From positions 57,730,184 through 57,794,183 of the forward strand of contig CM071839.1 in NCBI GenBank assembly GCA_036507285.1: a DNA stretch of 64,000 nt, in the 5' to 3' direction. Positions 21,579 to 34,176 of this stretch are shown here, piece by piece (position 1 is the stretch's first letter; every line of letters begins with the position of its first letter). This DNA comes from Trichosanthes cucumerina (taxonomy: Eukaryota; Streptophyta; Magnoliopsida; Cucurbitales; Cucurbitaceae). Made by a program: the position numbers and the translations under genes. A model generated the notes under the pieces. That model saw only the letters and a program-made list of their open reading frames with translations. It had not been told where the DNA came from and did no database searches.

Positions 21579-21702
21579 AATTCCCACTTGGACTAAGCTA
21601 GTGGAGTACATGATACATTTCTCAAATGTACAGTAAAGTAATACAATAAAGTAATACAATAAACTAGGGCATTGAATACCCCTTTACAATACTCCCACTT
21701 GC

Positions 21703-22345
21703 CTAGTCAGGAAGCACTCGAAGACCTAGACTCTCTAGGTGACCCTCAAACACCTTAGCCGTGAGGGCCTTTGTAAATGGATCAGCAACGTTGTGCTCCG
21801 AAGCTATCTGCGTGACTGTCACGTCTCCGCGGTGCACAATCTCCCGTATCAAGTGATACTTACGCTCTATATGTTTGCCCCTTTTATGACTCCGAGGTTC
21901 TCTCGAGTTGGCTACTACACCACTGTGGAACAACTTCCAAATCCGTCATGAACTTCCTGAGTCAAACAGCTTCCTTTACAGCTTCACAAGCCGCAACATA
22001 CTCGACTTCCATCGTGGAATCAGCGATGCATCCCTGCTTGATGCTTCGCCACACTACAGCTCCTCCATTCAGAATGAAGGCTGACCCCGAAGTGGATTTC
22101 CTAGAATCCTTATCGGTCTGAAAGTCAGAATTTGTGTATCCCGTAAGGATCAAATCCCCACTCCCATACACAAGGCTGTAGTTCCTCATTCTCCTAAGAT
22201 ACTTGAGGATTGCCTTTACGGCTGTCCAGTGATCTAATCCTGGATTGGATTGATACCTACTGGCAATCCCAACTGCATAACAGATGTCGGGCCTAGTACA
22301 CAACATGGCATACATTAGGCTCCCTACAGCTGAAGCATAGGGGAT
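21703..22345 (-). pseudogene. Copia RNase H and RT end (broken)
   Basis: Seen: 22315-21962 on the minus strand reads MYAMLCTRPDICYAVGIASR, ILKYLRRMRNYSLVYG, TGYTNSDFQTDKDSRKSTSG, IADSTMEVEYVAACEAVKEA; 21933-21703 continues SREPRSHKRGKHIERKYHLI and ASEHNVADPFTKAL. Known: this is the copia RNase H, with the DSTMEVEY acidic residue and the D-P-F-T-K end. There is a frame break and lost sequence between the two parts, where YCDNSG should lie. It ends about 125 bp before the LTR. Confidence 0.88.
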
Positions 22346-22348
22346 TCG

Positions 22349-23906
22349 TGTAAACCCGAGATCTTTCTTTGGAATTCAAAAAAAACAAAAATAAAGGAAA
22401 ACAAGAAAGGAAAGGATAGTATATTATAGTTGGTTTGTTTTAAAAAGAAAAGAAAAGAAAAGAAATGAAATGAAAAGGAAAAATGAAAAAGGGAAAAGGG
22501 AAGTGGATGGTGGACCCCCACCTTTATTTTCTTTTTAAAGAAAATCATTCCATCGATCTTCTTCTTCATTTATCAAAAGGAAAGCAAGGGTTTTCGTGGG
22601 AGAAGCAAAAAGGAAGAGGAAGAAGGTGGTTTTTGGAGCTGAAGTTGCAGAAGAGAGGAGAAGAACTAAAGGTATGTCTTTTTGACAGCAAGATAATCAA
22701 TTCAATCCTATTCTGGTTTTTTGTTCATCTCGAGCTCCACAGGAAGAGGTAAGAGTTGAGGTTTTGTTTCGTGCAAGTTAACGCATATTGGAACAACATT
22801 CGTGAAGGAAGCTCGAGCAAATTCAGATCTTAAGCTACTGATTTGTGAAGAGGAAGATGAGGAAGGCGAATTTGCTTGTCAAATCCGAGAAGTCTCTGGT
22901 GTTTTGGTTGTACTGGTCTGTAGAGTTGGAATCAGAAGCTCTAATAGGTATGGTTGGAAGGCTTATTGAATTTCCTACAACTTTCATGAAGAAATCGTGA
23001 ATAGAAAATGATTGGAAGATGTTGTAAATATCAGGTCAAGTGTCGGGTTGCAGCAGGAAATCGAATGCGGAATAGCGAGTTTAGTTCACGGGAAAGAAGC
23101 TTTCGAGGTATTTCTGAACCAATCTGTTGGGAATTTCAATTTCATGTCTTCATATGATTTTTAGAGGTTCAAAAAGGAAGAGTTTGGTATAAGTTACATT
23201 ATTTTTGGTTAAGTAATGAAGAAGTTATGGTTTGATCAATACAGGGGGCATAAAATCTGAAAATCTTTGGAAATATTGAAAGTGTGTTTTCTTGTAAGTT
23301 TAAGGTTAAAAGCATGAGCTCGAGGTTCTAATGGTTGAATTTGGTTTGTTTGATGGGGCCAAGAGCAAATAGGTGGAGTGTACGGGCCAAGGTTCTAGTT
23401 TAACTCTGTGAGTGACAAAACGAACTTCGGAAATGAACTATATGCTTGAGATATGTTTTAAGAAAACAAGTTTTGCTAGAATGAAATGGTTACAATGCTA
23501 TGCATTTTCTTTTTAACACATGTTTATGAGTATTCATGTTTTCCTAGAAATGTTTTCAAGTATTCATTGTGAGCCTAAATGTCTTGATAAATTTATACAT
23601 GAGCATATGTTTATTGAATTTCCAAAGTTTATGGAAATGTTATGATTTCAAGCAAGTATGTTTTAGCAAGTATGATTTAAGAATTTCTTGTTTTATGAAC
23701 AAGCTGAGTAAGCTTGAGTTTTATGGAAGAAAAGATAAGCAGGCATGTTCAAATGTTTTCATGTGATTTTCTGAGATATTGAGCCTGAGGCTTTATGGTA
23801 CCGTGTGCACACAGGTCTTATTTTGTTGTCGACGTTGAGTGTACTCTGTGACAACAGCGCTGTCGTGAGTGCTGAGCGGGCCCCACTACGACAAAGACGA
23901 TGGGAG
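22349..23906 (+). repeat. Tekay-type 5' LTR, first part (sense)
   Basis: Begins TGTAAACCCGAGATC, includes a purine-rich stretch at 22439-22505, and is interrupted at 23907 by an inverted LTR of the same family. It resumes at 27126. The sequence just after the interruption matches what should follow GACGATGG in the intact inverted copy. Confidence 0.85.
23902..23906. repeat. Target-site duplication GGGAG, left copy
   Basis: GGGAG before TGTCACACC is repeated at 27121-27125 right after GGGTTTACA. Confidence 0.85.
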
Positions 23907-25865
23907 TGTCACACCCCCTCCCGAACTACCTGCTAACTTAGCCTGGTAGACGGCGTGAAGCCAACAAACATCGTTCACCTCTCTAACGATACCTGTTGAC
24001 CCTGTTTTACCTTATAAGCATACTAAACTTGTATAAGAAACAACTAAAACACAACACAGCGGAATATTGACAATTACGTAACCTACGTAAGGGGTAACCC
24101 TACTTATGACTCTCTGGAAAACTGAAAGAGATGTGAACATCACAACAAAAAAAACATACCCAACCATGGATCACACAACCACAACCTAAAATGAACACAT
24201 AAACATAAGTTCATAGTCCTTCTTCTATACTTATAGACTTTCTATACAACTCCACCCACGTACAACATATCAAACTTGAGAAGCTTCCAGCAGACTATGG
24301 CAGGTTTTCAGGCACCGGGAGCTCGATCTCTACCTGAAAAGTGGGTAAAACACTGAAAGAAGGAGCTATGAAGCTCAGTGAGAAGCTTCCAGCAGACTAT
24401 AGCTTTGCATGAAAACCAACAAGTATATCGTTAAAATCTCGTAAGGCATGTAAATGATATAAACTCTTTTTAAAACATGTCACAATCTACGTTTGTTCTA
24501 CGATGTAGTGGAGCCCGCCCAGCACTGCCATCGTCTTTGTCGTAGTAGGGCCCGCCCAGCACTCACGACAGCTCTGTTGTCACGGAGTTCACTCAACGTC
24601 GACAACAAAAATGACCTATGTGCACACGGTACCATACAGCCTCAGGCTCAATATCACAGAAGATCACGTGAAAACATTCGAACATGCCTGCTTATCTTCT
24701 CTTTCATAAAACTCAAGCTTACTTAGCTTGTTCATTAAACTGGAAAACTTTAAAAACATACTTGCTTAAACATACTTGCTTGGAATCATAACATTTCCAT
24801 AACCTTCAAAAATTCAATAAACTTATGGTCGTATATAGATTTCATCAAGACATTTAGGCTCATCATGAACACTTTAAAACATTTCTAAGAAATCATGAAT
24901 GCTCATAAACAAGTGTTCAAAGAAAACAATAAACATCTAAACCCTTACATTCAAGCAGAACTTGTATTTCTTAAAGCATTTTTCAAGCATATAGCTCATT
25001 TTCGAAGTTCGTTTGTCACTCACAGTGTTAGAACTAGAGTCTTGACCCGTACACTCGACCTTTTTGCTCTTGGCCTGTCAAACAAACTAAAACCATGTTT
25101 TAGAACCTCGAGCTCATGGTTTTTAACCTTAAAACTACAAGAAAACACTCCAACAAAAATTCCAGCATTTAACAGATTTTATGTCTTGTATTCAGACAAC
25201 CATAACGTCTTCATTACTTAACCAAAAATAATGTAACTTATACCAAACTCTTCCTTTTTGAACCCTCTAAAAATCATATAAAGACATGAAATTGAAATTC
25301 CCAATAGATTGGTTCAGAAATACCTCGAAAGCTTCTTTCCCACGAACTAACTTCTGCTATTCCAGATTCGATTTCCTGCTGCTACCTGACACTTGACCTG
25401 ATATTTACAACATCTTAAAATCATTTTCTATTCCCGATTTCTGCATGAAAGTTGTAGGAAATTCAATAAGCTTTCCAACCATACCTATTAGAGCTTCTGA
25501 TTCCAACTCTACAGACAAGTAGAACCAAAACATCAGAGACTTCTCGGATTTGACAACAAATTCTGTCTTCTGTCTTCCTCTCCACAAAACAGTAGCTTAA
25601 GATCCGAATTTGCTCGAGCTTCCTTCACAAATTTTGTTCCAATATGAGTTAAATTTCATGAAACAAAACCTCAACCCTTAACTCTTCCTGTGGAGCTCGA
25701 GATGAACAGAAAACGAGAATAGGATACAATTGATTAAGTTGCTGTTATAAAGGCATACCTTTAGTTCTTCTCCTTTCTTCTTCAACCTCAAACCAGAAAC
25801 TTTCTCCCCTCTTCTTCTCTCAACCCTCTCCCACGATGCTCTGCCCTTTCTTGGTTGAAAATGAG

Positions 25866-26742
25866 AAGAAATGATATGAACCGTATCATGTTATTCAAGG
25901 CTAAAGAAAAGCTTCAAGATGAAGTTGAATTAATGTTGTCAAACTTCATTTATGACGAACTCAAGATGCATTTAATTTTTTTATTAAAAAAAAAAAAAGG
26001 AGAAAGGATTGAAAATGTAATAAAAAGAGGCCTTGAGCTTTTTTATAGCCTTTGAGCTATGTCTTTGCAATTCTATGTAGATTAGGTTGCATGCTTAGAA
26101 TCATTCAAGCTTGACTTGATCAATCTTGCTTGTGGAGTGATTCGGATCTCATACAAGTTCTCTTGCCTTGAGATATTTGATCCACAAGGTAATCCGATTT
26201 TACTTTCCTTGAGTTGAATTTCAAAATTGGTTTTGGGGTCTTTGAGATTGAGTTATCTAAAGGTCTTGTTTCTTTAAGCAAGGTTGTTAGATCCAATTGT
26301 CAAGGGTTACTTAACATTTTGACATTAGAATCTTTGGCTTCTTTGATTTCATTTCGATTTGAGATTTTTAGATTTTTTTCAAATTTCTTTTAAATTTCTT
26401 ATCATTTGGTATCAGAGCCTTAGGCTCAAGATCGGATATATGTTTCCTTTGCACTTATCTTTTATTTGTTTTTGAATTTTATGTTTTAGTTTTTTTTTCG
26501 TAATCTGTCCAGATTTATAGCCTTTCAAAAAGCATAAAAACTCATACTTCTAACTATCTTTTCATCTTGGAGTCTTCTTCGATTTCATTGATCTGGATCT
26601 TATCGACATTTTATGCTTCTATGAGAATTTCTAGTTCGGTCTTCTTGGGGGTGAAAAGTATATATTTTTACGAGTTGTTCTGGAAAACTGTTATACACGA
26701 GAACATGAGTTCTTCTTTTGTTCTTATTGTTTTTGCCTCCAG
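25866..26742. mobile_element. Insert of unknown origin in the inverted LTR, with iMet-type primer-site-like motif
   Basis: LTR sequence on both sides is continuous when compared with 22470-22590, so about 880 bp were inserted. Inside is TTTGGTATCAGAGCCTTAGG at about 26405, an initiator-tRNA primer site as found just inside many plant LTRs, preceded by 540 bp that could be LTR-derived. A 66-codon ORF at 25855-26055 (KAKEKLQDEVELMLSNF) begins at the junction and matches nothing I recognise. Likely a piece of another retrotransposon. Confidence 0.45.
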
Positions 26743-26809
26743 AAAATGCTCAAGAAAATTGATGGATCATGTGTTTTTAAAAAGATAACAATGGTGGGGG
26801 TCCCACCAT

Positions 26810-27085
26810 CCACCTTTCCTTTCCTTTCTTTTCTTTTCTTTTCTTTTTTTCCTTCCTTTATCTTTTTCATTTCTTATCTTTTCTTTGCAAAACAAAACAA
26901 ACTTAATATATTAAACATTTGTTTCATTTCCTTTTCTTCTTTTGTCTTTAAAGCAATCCAAACCAAAATGGTTTAAACTTTCCTTCCTTGTTTTCCTTTT
27001 GCCTTTCACTTCATTTCTTTCCTTTTTAAAACATGGAAAACCAAGTTTTAAACATTCATTTCTTCTTTCTTTTTGTTGTTTGATA
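26810..27085. repeat. Low-complexity pyrimidine-rich tract in the inverted LTR
   Basis: Runs of TTTCC and TTTTC, the inverted equivalent of the purine tract at 22370-22505 but longer. Copies of this LTR therefore differ in tract length. Confidence 0.7.
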
Positions 27086-27125
27086 ATAAGGAAGTTCCAA
27101 AGAAAGATCTCGGGTTTACAGGGAG

Positions 27126-27847
27126 TGCTGGGCGGACCCCACTACATCGTAGAATAAACGTTGGTTGTACTGGGCGTGCCCTACACAACGTAGATTGTGA
27201 CATGTTTTAAAAAGAGTTTATATCATTTACATGCCTTACGAGATTTTAACGATATACTTACTGAGTTTTCTGAAAAGCTATTATGATTACACAGTTACTT
27301 TTAATGTTTGTTACAGATGCATATGCTCATAGATGGCCAGGTGATATGATTTATGAGTTAATAGTCTTCTTTTAAACTCAAGTCACTCACTGAGCTTCAT
27401 AGCTCATTCTTTCAGTGTTTTTCCCACTTTTCAGGTAGAGATCGAGCTCCGGTGCACGAAAACCTGCCATAATCTCTTTGGAAGCTCCAAGAGTTTGATA
27501 CTTTGTGCGTGGGTGGAGATGTATAGGAAGTCTATATGTATTGTAGAAGGACTATAAAGTTATGTTTATGTGTACATTTTAGGTTGTGGTTGTGTGATCC
27601 ATGGTTGGGTATGTTTTTGGTTGTGATGTTCATATCTCTTTAAGTTTTCCAGAGAGTCATAAGTAGGGTTACCCCTTCGTGGGGTTACGTAATTGTCAAT
27701 AATATTCTACGTGTTATGTTTAAGTGTTTCTTATACAAGTTTAGTATGCTTATCGGGTAAAAGCAGGGGTCAGCGGTATCGTTAGAGAGGTGAGCGATGT
27801 CTGCATTGGCTTCACGTCGTCTGCCGGGCTAAGTTAGCAGATAGGGG
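27126..27847 (+). repeat. Tekay-type 5' LTR, second part (sense)
   Basis: Continues the LTR begun at 22349 after the GGGAG duplication (TGCTGGGCGGACCCC). It ends imperfectly at GTTAGCAGATAGGGG: the last 20 or so bases, including GGGTGTGACA, and the primer site are missing. Confidence 0.8.
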
Positions 27848-27889
27848 CCAGAATTAAGCAGCATGCTAATTCCTCACAGGAGGTAGGTA

Positions 27890-29169
27890 AGCCATAGGGA
27901 GTAGGGCTAAGTAATCCAGACAAGACAGATAGAATAGATCACCTAAAAGAATTAGGAGCCACACAGGTGTTTGAGGTTCCAAAGATCCAGTGAAGGCGAG
28001 GTTTGGTGAATAAGCTTGATAAATGTTTTGATGTGATGAGTTGCTCTGAGGAGCGAAATGTTAAGTTGGCCACATTCTTGCTGCTAAAGAGGGCAGAAGG
28101 ATGATGGAAATCGATGTTAGCCAGTTGTAGTGATGCACGTACTTTACACTGGCAAACTTTCAGAAATATATTTGAAGATAAATATTACCCTAGCACGTAC
28201 CGAGAGGCAAAGAGGAATGAATTTTTAGAACTGAAACAAGGGACACTTTCAGTGGCTGAGTATGAGAGGAGATATACCGTGTTTTTGCGGTATGTTGATG
28301 TGATTGTGGCATCTGAGAGTGACAGGTGTCGAAGATTTGAAAGAGGGTTACGTCCTGAGTTACGTACCCCAGTCCCAGCCATTGCAAAGTGGATGACTTT
28401 CCCCTGCTGGTAGAGACTGCTCTACGTGTTGAGCAGAGTATAGCAGAGGCGCAGTCAGTAGTGAAGCCTAGTTGTGGGGGCTTCGGCAACAAGAAGTTTC
28501 CAAGGTCGTGAGCAGCGGAGGTTCACACTTGGAGTAAATGTTTCCAAGTCAATATGACTTTAAGGATTGAGCTAGTAGCCGGTCATCGAGGCAGATGAAT
28601 GTGGGTAGTGCCTATCAGAGGCAGAGTTAAAGAGGACCTAGTTAGTTTGTTTGATTGGCAGCAAGTTGCAGAGAGGGCAAGAGTCTATTGCCAGTATAGC
28701 AAGGAAAACTCCATGTGTGATTTGTTGCAAGAATCATCAAGGTCATTGTCTTGTGAGTATTGGTACGTGCTACCAGTGCTGACAACCAGGACATGTCAAG
28801 AGGGATTGTCCACAGCTATGGACAACCGCACAGAGGGACTAGGGAGTTGAGTCCCAGACAGTTGAGCAACCAAGAGTTTCAGTAGCTGCAAGAGAGGGCA
28901 CCAGCGGTGTCAGACTAAAGAGAATTGTAGATAGACCTAGGCAACACGGAAAGGTCTACGCTATGACTCAGTAAGAAGCAGAAGATGCATCATATGTCAT
29001 TACTGGTACGATTAGTATTTGTAATGTACCTGCACTTGTTTTAATATAACCAGGTGCTACACATTTCTTTGTTTTTAGTATGTTCTTGACTAAGTTGAAT
29101 GGGAATCTAGAACCTTTATGTAAAAGGTTAATTAAATACACTCCAGTTGGTGATGTGTTACTAGTCAAT
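27890..29169 (+). pseudogene. Tekay-type gag and protease start (broken)
   Basis: Seen: fragments in shifting frames match the minus-strand gag at 4265-5517: NKLDKCFDVMSCSEERNVKL near 28010, LHWQTFRNIFEDKYYPSTYR in the open frame 28114-28413, EYERRYTVFLRYVDVIV, CRRFERGLRPELRTPV. The knuckles near 28690-28810 are recognisable only in pieces. From about 28960 the aspartic protease begins: DASYVITGTISICNVPALVL, then a stop replaces the catalytic Asp before PGATHFFVF. It ends at 29169 with YTPVGDVLLVN, cut by the inverted LTR. Known: gag and protease assemble and mature the particle. This copy is dead. Confidence 0.85.
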
Positions 29170-31856
29170 TGTCACACCCCGTCCCAGCTTACTTGCCTAA
29201 CCTAGGAAGAGATGCAAAGACAAAGATAACAATACCTCTTGTTGGCTTTCCTTGACTAACCCAAGACTTAACTTAAAATAGACGTAACACATCATGTTTG
29301 AATAAGTAAAGTTAAGCACTGACTATAATATGAAACACATTCACTTCCTTTACTATGTTCTTTAGGTAGTCATAAAGTTTCCATGTTTATTACAACCCAT
29401 CTAATATGTTCTCACTACAAACCATATACAAATGGAAGTGTATATACACGGAGCTAAATGGCGTGGTGGCAAATAGGTCTTGTGGAGGCTAAGCACTGGA
29501 AACTCGTCTGCTACCTGGGAAGAGTAGACATAGAGAAAACGTGAGCTAGGAAGCTCAGTGAGTGTCTATTATAAGCTCAAAGGTGAAGCATAATAATGGC
29601 AGATTATAAGTAGAAAATAGCTTAACATAAACAAACCATGCTTCCAATTTACACAAGTCACCACTTATGCATAGCACATAACTCATAATATAGTATTATA
29701 TTGAGTGTAGATAGATCAATAATGTAGAAGCTCATAACAATAAAACACATAGCATGATACCACTTTCGAACCATAGAGGTGGTAGAGTTACATTTGTACC
29801 AACAAGGTTCATACCTCTCTCACGTGCACGTGGAATACCTTTGGCCCTTTGGTTTTTCCCTAATACCTTCTCTATGTCCTTCAGTATTAAGGTAAGACCA
29901 TTTACTACCCGAATACCTTCTCATTGTCCTTCATGATCGGAAATTATGATTCATTGCCCCTAAGTACCTTCTCGAATGTCCTTCAGTATTAGGGGTTAAC
30001 CAAGATCAAGGGCCTAACTTGTTTACCATGGAAATCATGTCTTTATAACACATACAACAATTTCTTGACAATTTCATATTATCATCTAAACATGTTCCCA
30101 AGTGGATTTACACAAAACATTCTCTAAAGGAAAGCATACTTTCATAATTTAGTTTCCATACTAGGATTTATAGTTACAACTAATTCAAAGCATGCTTAGG
30201 TTCTATCATGAACTTTATGTTAGGAACTCCATGAAGCTATACATAATTAGTTCAAACAAGTTTCAATGATCAACAATTATGTTTTTTTTTTTTAAGAAAA
30301 ACATGGGCCAAGCATAGTTCTAAGATAGAGTCACTCACGATTATTAGAATTAGAACCTTGGCTTGTAAACTTGACCTATTTGCTCTTGGCACATCAAACA
30401 AACCAACTCAAACATTAGAACCTCTAGCTCATGATTTTTAACCTTAAAACTTGCAAGAAAACACACTTTTAAATTTTCCAGCATTTTTAGATTTTCTGCC
30501 CTGTTTTCAGACAGTCATAACTTCTTCATTACTTATCCCAAAATAATGTAATTTATACCAAACTCTTCCTTTTTTAATCCTCTAAAACTCATATGAAGAC
30601 ATGAAATTGAAATTCCAAACGGATTTGTTCAGAAATACCTCGAAAGCTACTTTCCTCAAAATAGATTTATGCTGTTTTCATATTCGGATTCCTGCTGCAC
30701 AACAAATGTAATCCGATATTTAAGACATCGTCTAGATATTTTCTACTCACGATTTCTTCACGAAAGTTGTAGTAAATTCAATAAGCTTTCGAACCATACC
30801 AATTAGAGCTTCTAACTCCAAGTATGCAGATCAGAACAACCAAAACATCAGAGACTTCTCGGATTTGACAGCATACTTCTGTCTTCTGCCTTCCTCTTCA
30901 AAACAGTAGCATCAATTCCTTTCCTTGCACCTTGGAAACAGGTCTAACTCAGTCCCATAACTCAATTCAGAATAACCATACACACAATTGATTGTAAGGT
31001 ATATAGAAATGAAAGAAAATCTCCCTCAATCTCTTGCTAGAAGTTTTTCCCTTTCACCTAAAACTACAGTTCAAATTTCAGCTTGGGTTCCTCAAAATTT
31101 ATCAACACAACCACCAAATATTTTTTGATAAACCCCAAGGACAACATCTTAGCTTACTTACCTCAAAATTTCAGCTTCTAATTCCTCCTCAAGAGCTCAA
31201 AACAGACTGATCTCCTCATACTGTTCTGCTACCCAAGAAACTTGAACACCCTTCACTGTTCTGCTCTTTTATCCTTCGTCCTCTTGGTGTTTTCTGCAAA
31301 GCCGACCAGTTTCGTATTCTACACTCAATTTCTGAGATTTTGACACAAAAATCATCGAATTTGGTTTAGTAGACAGAGAGATATGGTCGATTGAAGATGA
31401 CCCTTTTTCCAACCGCTATGCGTTTTTTCTCAGGAATTTGACAAACCTACTTGCCTTGTTTAACTCCGAAGCTTCACCTCCCTTTGCCAGCTCCTCCTTC
31501 AGTTTTACATCTTAATCACCTTTTAAAACAACAAAATAAGTGTGTAAATAAACCTTAAGCATTTAGCCAACTTATCCTAAGTTTGTAAGACATATGATCT
31601 TCCATTCAATACTTGATGCACCTAAAACTCCTCCAATTTGCTAATGAGTTGAACTTACTTCAATGCAACTTTTAATATGCTTATTTCAATGGTTTACCTA
31701 TCCCCTTATGAAGTTTAGACACATTGTAGCTCCAAATTCAATAGATTCCCAAATTCGATCACGACATCGTTTAGTGCAACCTATACGATTTTGCATATTT
31801 CAAAACATCATGAACGAGTGCTCAATGATAAAAGAGAATAGGGTTTAGGGCTTACA
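29170..31856 (-). repeat. Tekay-type LTR, inverted, with unmatched flanks
   Basis: Plus strand TGTCACACCCCGTCCCAGC to AGGGCTTACA, both ends exact. It matches 6170-8571 through most of its length, but its first 370 bp (U5 side) are different. Left flank TCAAT lies in Tekay protease; right flank GAATT lies in copia integrase; the two flanks are neither duplicated nor from the same element. Confidence 0.88.
29862..29993. repeat. Degenerate tandem repeat in the LTR, three units
   Basis: Same units as at 6522-6715 (ATACCTTCTC, TGTCCTTCA), with one unit fewer. Confidence 0.7.
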
Positions 31857-34071
31857 GAATTACATCCCAACTATCAGCTCCCGGCACACCACAGCAAAAC
31901 GGTGTATCGGAAAGGAGAAATAGAACCTTGTTGGACATGGTTCGATCAATGATGAGTTATGCTCATCTCCCTAGTTCCTTTTGGGGTTGTGCAGTGGAGA
32001 CTGCAGTATACATTTTGAATAGTGTGCCCTCCAAAAGTGTTTCTGAAACACCTTTTGAACTCTGGAAAGGACGTAAAGGTAGTTTATGTCACTTCAGAAT
32101 ATTGGGTTGTCCAGCACATGTGCTTGTCACAAATCCAAAGAAGTTGGATTCACGTTCAAAGTTATGCCTATTTGTAGGATACCCCAAAGAAACAATAGGT
32201 GGTTTATTCTATGATCCTAAGGAAGATAAGGTTTTTGTGTAGACAAATACCACTTTTTTGGAGGAGGACCACATAATGGACCACAAACCAAAAAGTAAGG
32301 TAGTGTTGAGTGAGTTAGACGGAACAGTAGCAAAGGTTGCTAATAAGAACAGTAGTACGTCAACAAGAGTTGTTGATACTAGTTTGTCTAGTCAAGAGAG
32401 TCCATCTCAAGAGTTGAGTATGTCTCGACGTAGTGGGAAGGTTGTAATACAACCTGACCGTTACATGGGTTTAGCTGAGACCCAAGTTCTTATACCAGAT
32501 GACAACTGTGAGGATCCATTGACTTATAATCAAGCAATGGTTGATAAAGACAAAGACAAATGGGTCATAGCCATGGACCAAGAAATGGAGTCGATGTACT
32601 TCAATTCTGTTTGGGATCTTGTAGATAAGCCTGATGGGGTAAAACCTATAGGTTGTAAGTGGATCTACAAGAGAAAGCGTGGTGTAGATGGGAAGGTGCA
32701 AACCTTTAAATCTAGACTAGTAGCAAAGGGTTATACCCTGGTTGAAGGGGTTGACTATGAGGAGTTTTCACCTGTTGGGGTAAAGTCTATCTATATCCTT
32801 CTTGCCATTGCCGCATATTATGACTATGAGGTATGGCAAATGGATGTCAAGACAGCCTTTTTGAATGGCAATCTTGAGGAAACCATCTACATGGACCAAT
32901 CCAAAGGGTTCATTGAACCAGGACAAGAGCAAAAGGTTTGCAGGCTTAATAGGTCAATTTATGGACTGTAACAAGCCTCTAGGTCCTGGAATATAAGATT
33001 TGATGAGGCAATCAAATCTTATGGTTTTGACCAGAATGATGATGAACCTTGTGTCTACAAGAAAATCATCAATAGTTCTGTCGCTTTGCTAATTCTCTAT
33101 GTGGATGATATCCTACTCATTGGGAATGATGTAGGTATCTTACTAACATCAAAGAATAGCTAGCTACACAGTTCCAAATGAAAGATTTGGGTGATGCACA
33201 ATTTGTTCTTGGGATCCAGTTGTCCTAACATGAGAATAAAACACTAGCCTTGTCTCAAACATCATACATAGACAAAGTGTTGTCGAGGTTTAAGATGCAA
33301 AATTCCAAAAAGGGCTTGTTGCCTTTTAGACATGGAATCAATTTGTCTAAGGAACAGTGTCCTAAGACACCTCAAGGAGTTGAGGATATGAGACGGATTC
33401 CTTACGCATCAGCTGTTGGGAGCCTGATGTACGCCATGTTGTGTACTAGGCCTGACATCTATTTTGCAGTTGGGATAGTCAGTAGATATCAATCCAATCA
33501 AGGACTTGAACACTAGACAGCGGTTAAAACAATCCTTAAGTATCTTTGGAGAACAAGGAACTACATGCTTATGTATGGGGCTAAAGATTTGATCCTTACA
33601 GGATACACGGATTCTGACTTTCTGATTGATAAAGATTCTCGGAAATCTATATCAGGGTCAGTATTCACTCTTAACGAAGGAGTTGTAGTATGACGAAGCA
33701 TCAAGCAAGGATGCATCGCTGATTCCACCATGGAGGTCGAATATGTTGCTTGTGAAGCAGCTAAGGAGGCCGTTTGGTTAAGGAAATTCATGTTGAATTT
33801 GGAAGTTGTTTTAAATATGACTTTGCCCATCACACTGTATTGCGATAACACTGGTGTAGTGGAAAATTCGAGGGAACCCCGAAGTCACAAGAGGGGAAAG
33901 CACATAGAGCGGAAGTATCATCTCATCCGGGAGATCGTGCATAGAGGAGACGTGATTGTCACGAAGATAGCCTCAGAGCACAACATTGTTGATCCTTTTA
34001 CAAAGGCTCTCACGGCTAAAGTATTTGAGAGTCACCTAGAAGGTATAGGTTTACAAATCTTCCCCAACTAG
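31857..34071 (+). pseudogene. Copia pol: integrase end, RT, RNase H (broken)
   Basis: Seen: AATTACATCCCAACTATCAG opens inside the integrase (QLSAPGTPQQNGVSERRNRT). 31928-32242 gives MLDMVRSMMSYAHLPSSFWG and WKGRKGSLCHFRILGCPAHV; 32258-32971 gives the linker and RT (QEMESMYFNSVWDLVDKPDG, EGVDYEEFSPVGVKSIYILL, WQMDVKTAFLNGNLEETIYM), stopping at GL* where GLKQAS is expected. YVDDILLIGND follows at about 33100, then a shift, RNase H pieces at 33250-33516 and 33730-34071 (ASEHNIVDPFTKAL). It is closely related to 15175-17319 and keeps one ORF of 237 codons. It is not functional as a whole. Confidence 0.92.
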
Positions 34072-34176
34072 GGAAGGTGGTAGTATTTTGTACAAAGGGG
34101 TTTAAATGCCCTAGTTTATTGTATTTACATTACTGTAATGTTTAGTACTCCACAAGCTTTAGGTCAAGTGGGAGAT

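Larger units (their letters stand above)
19737..22348 (-). mobile_element. 3' end of a minus-strand copia element
   Basis: Seen: an inverted family C LTR (19737-21578), then the polypurine tract and RNase H/RT end read leftward. The element is cut at 22348 by the Tekay LTR beginning TGTAAACCC. ATTCG at 22344-22348 is the last copia sequence and the likely left target-site copy of that insertion. The 5' part of this copia is not found in the window. Confidence 0.85.
23907..27120 (-). repeat. Inverted solo LTR of Tekay type inside another LTR
   Basis: Plus strand TGTCACACCCCC to CGGGTTTACA: complete TG...CA ends on the minus strand, with GGGAG duplicated on both sides. It carries an unrelated insert of about 880 bp (about 25866-26742); without it the LTR is about 2.3 kb. 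The stretch 24528-25860 is an inverted copy of 22580-23906, so the two together form a long imperfect inverted repeat. Confidence 0.85.

Noticed and set aside
22324..22752. Lys/Phe-rich ORFs around the purine tract (22324-22569 and 22483-22752)
   Set aside because: Low-complexity translations of a purine/pyrimidine tract in an LTR; not conserved in the inverted copy.
26567..27157. Ser/Phe-rich ORFs in the pyrimidine-rich tract
   Set aside because: Same low-complexity effect; frames shift between LTR copies.
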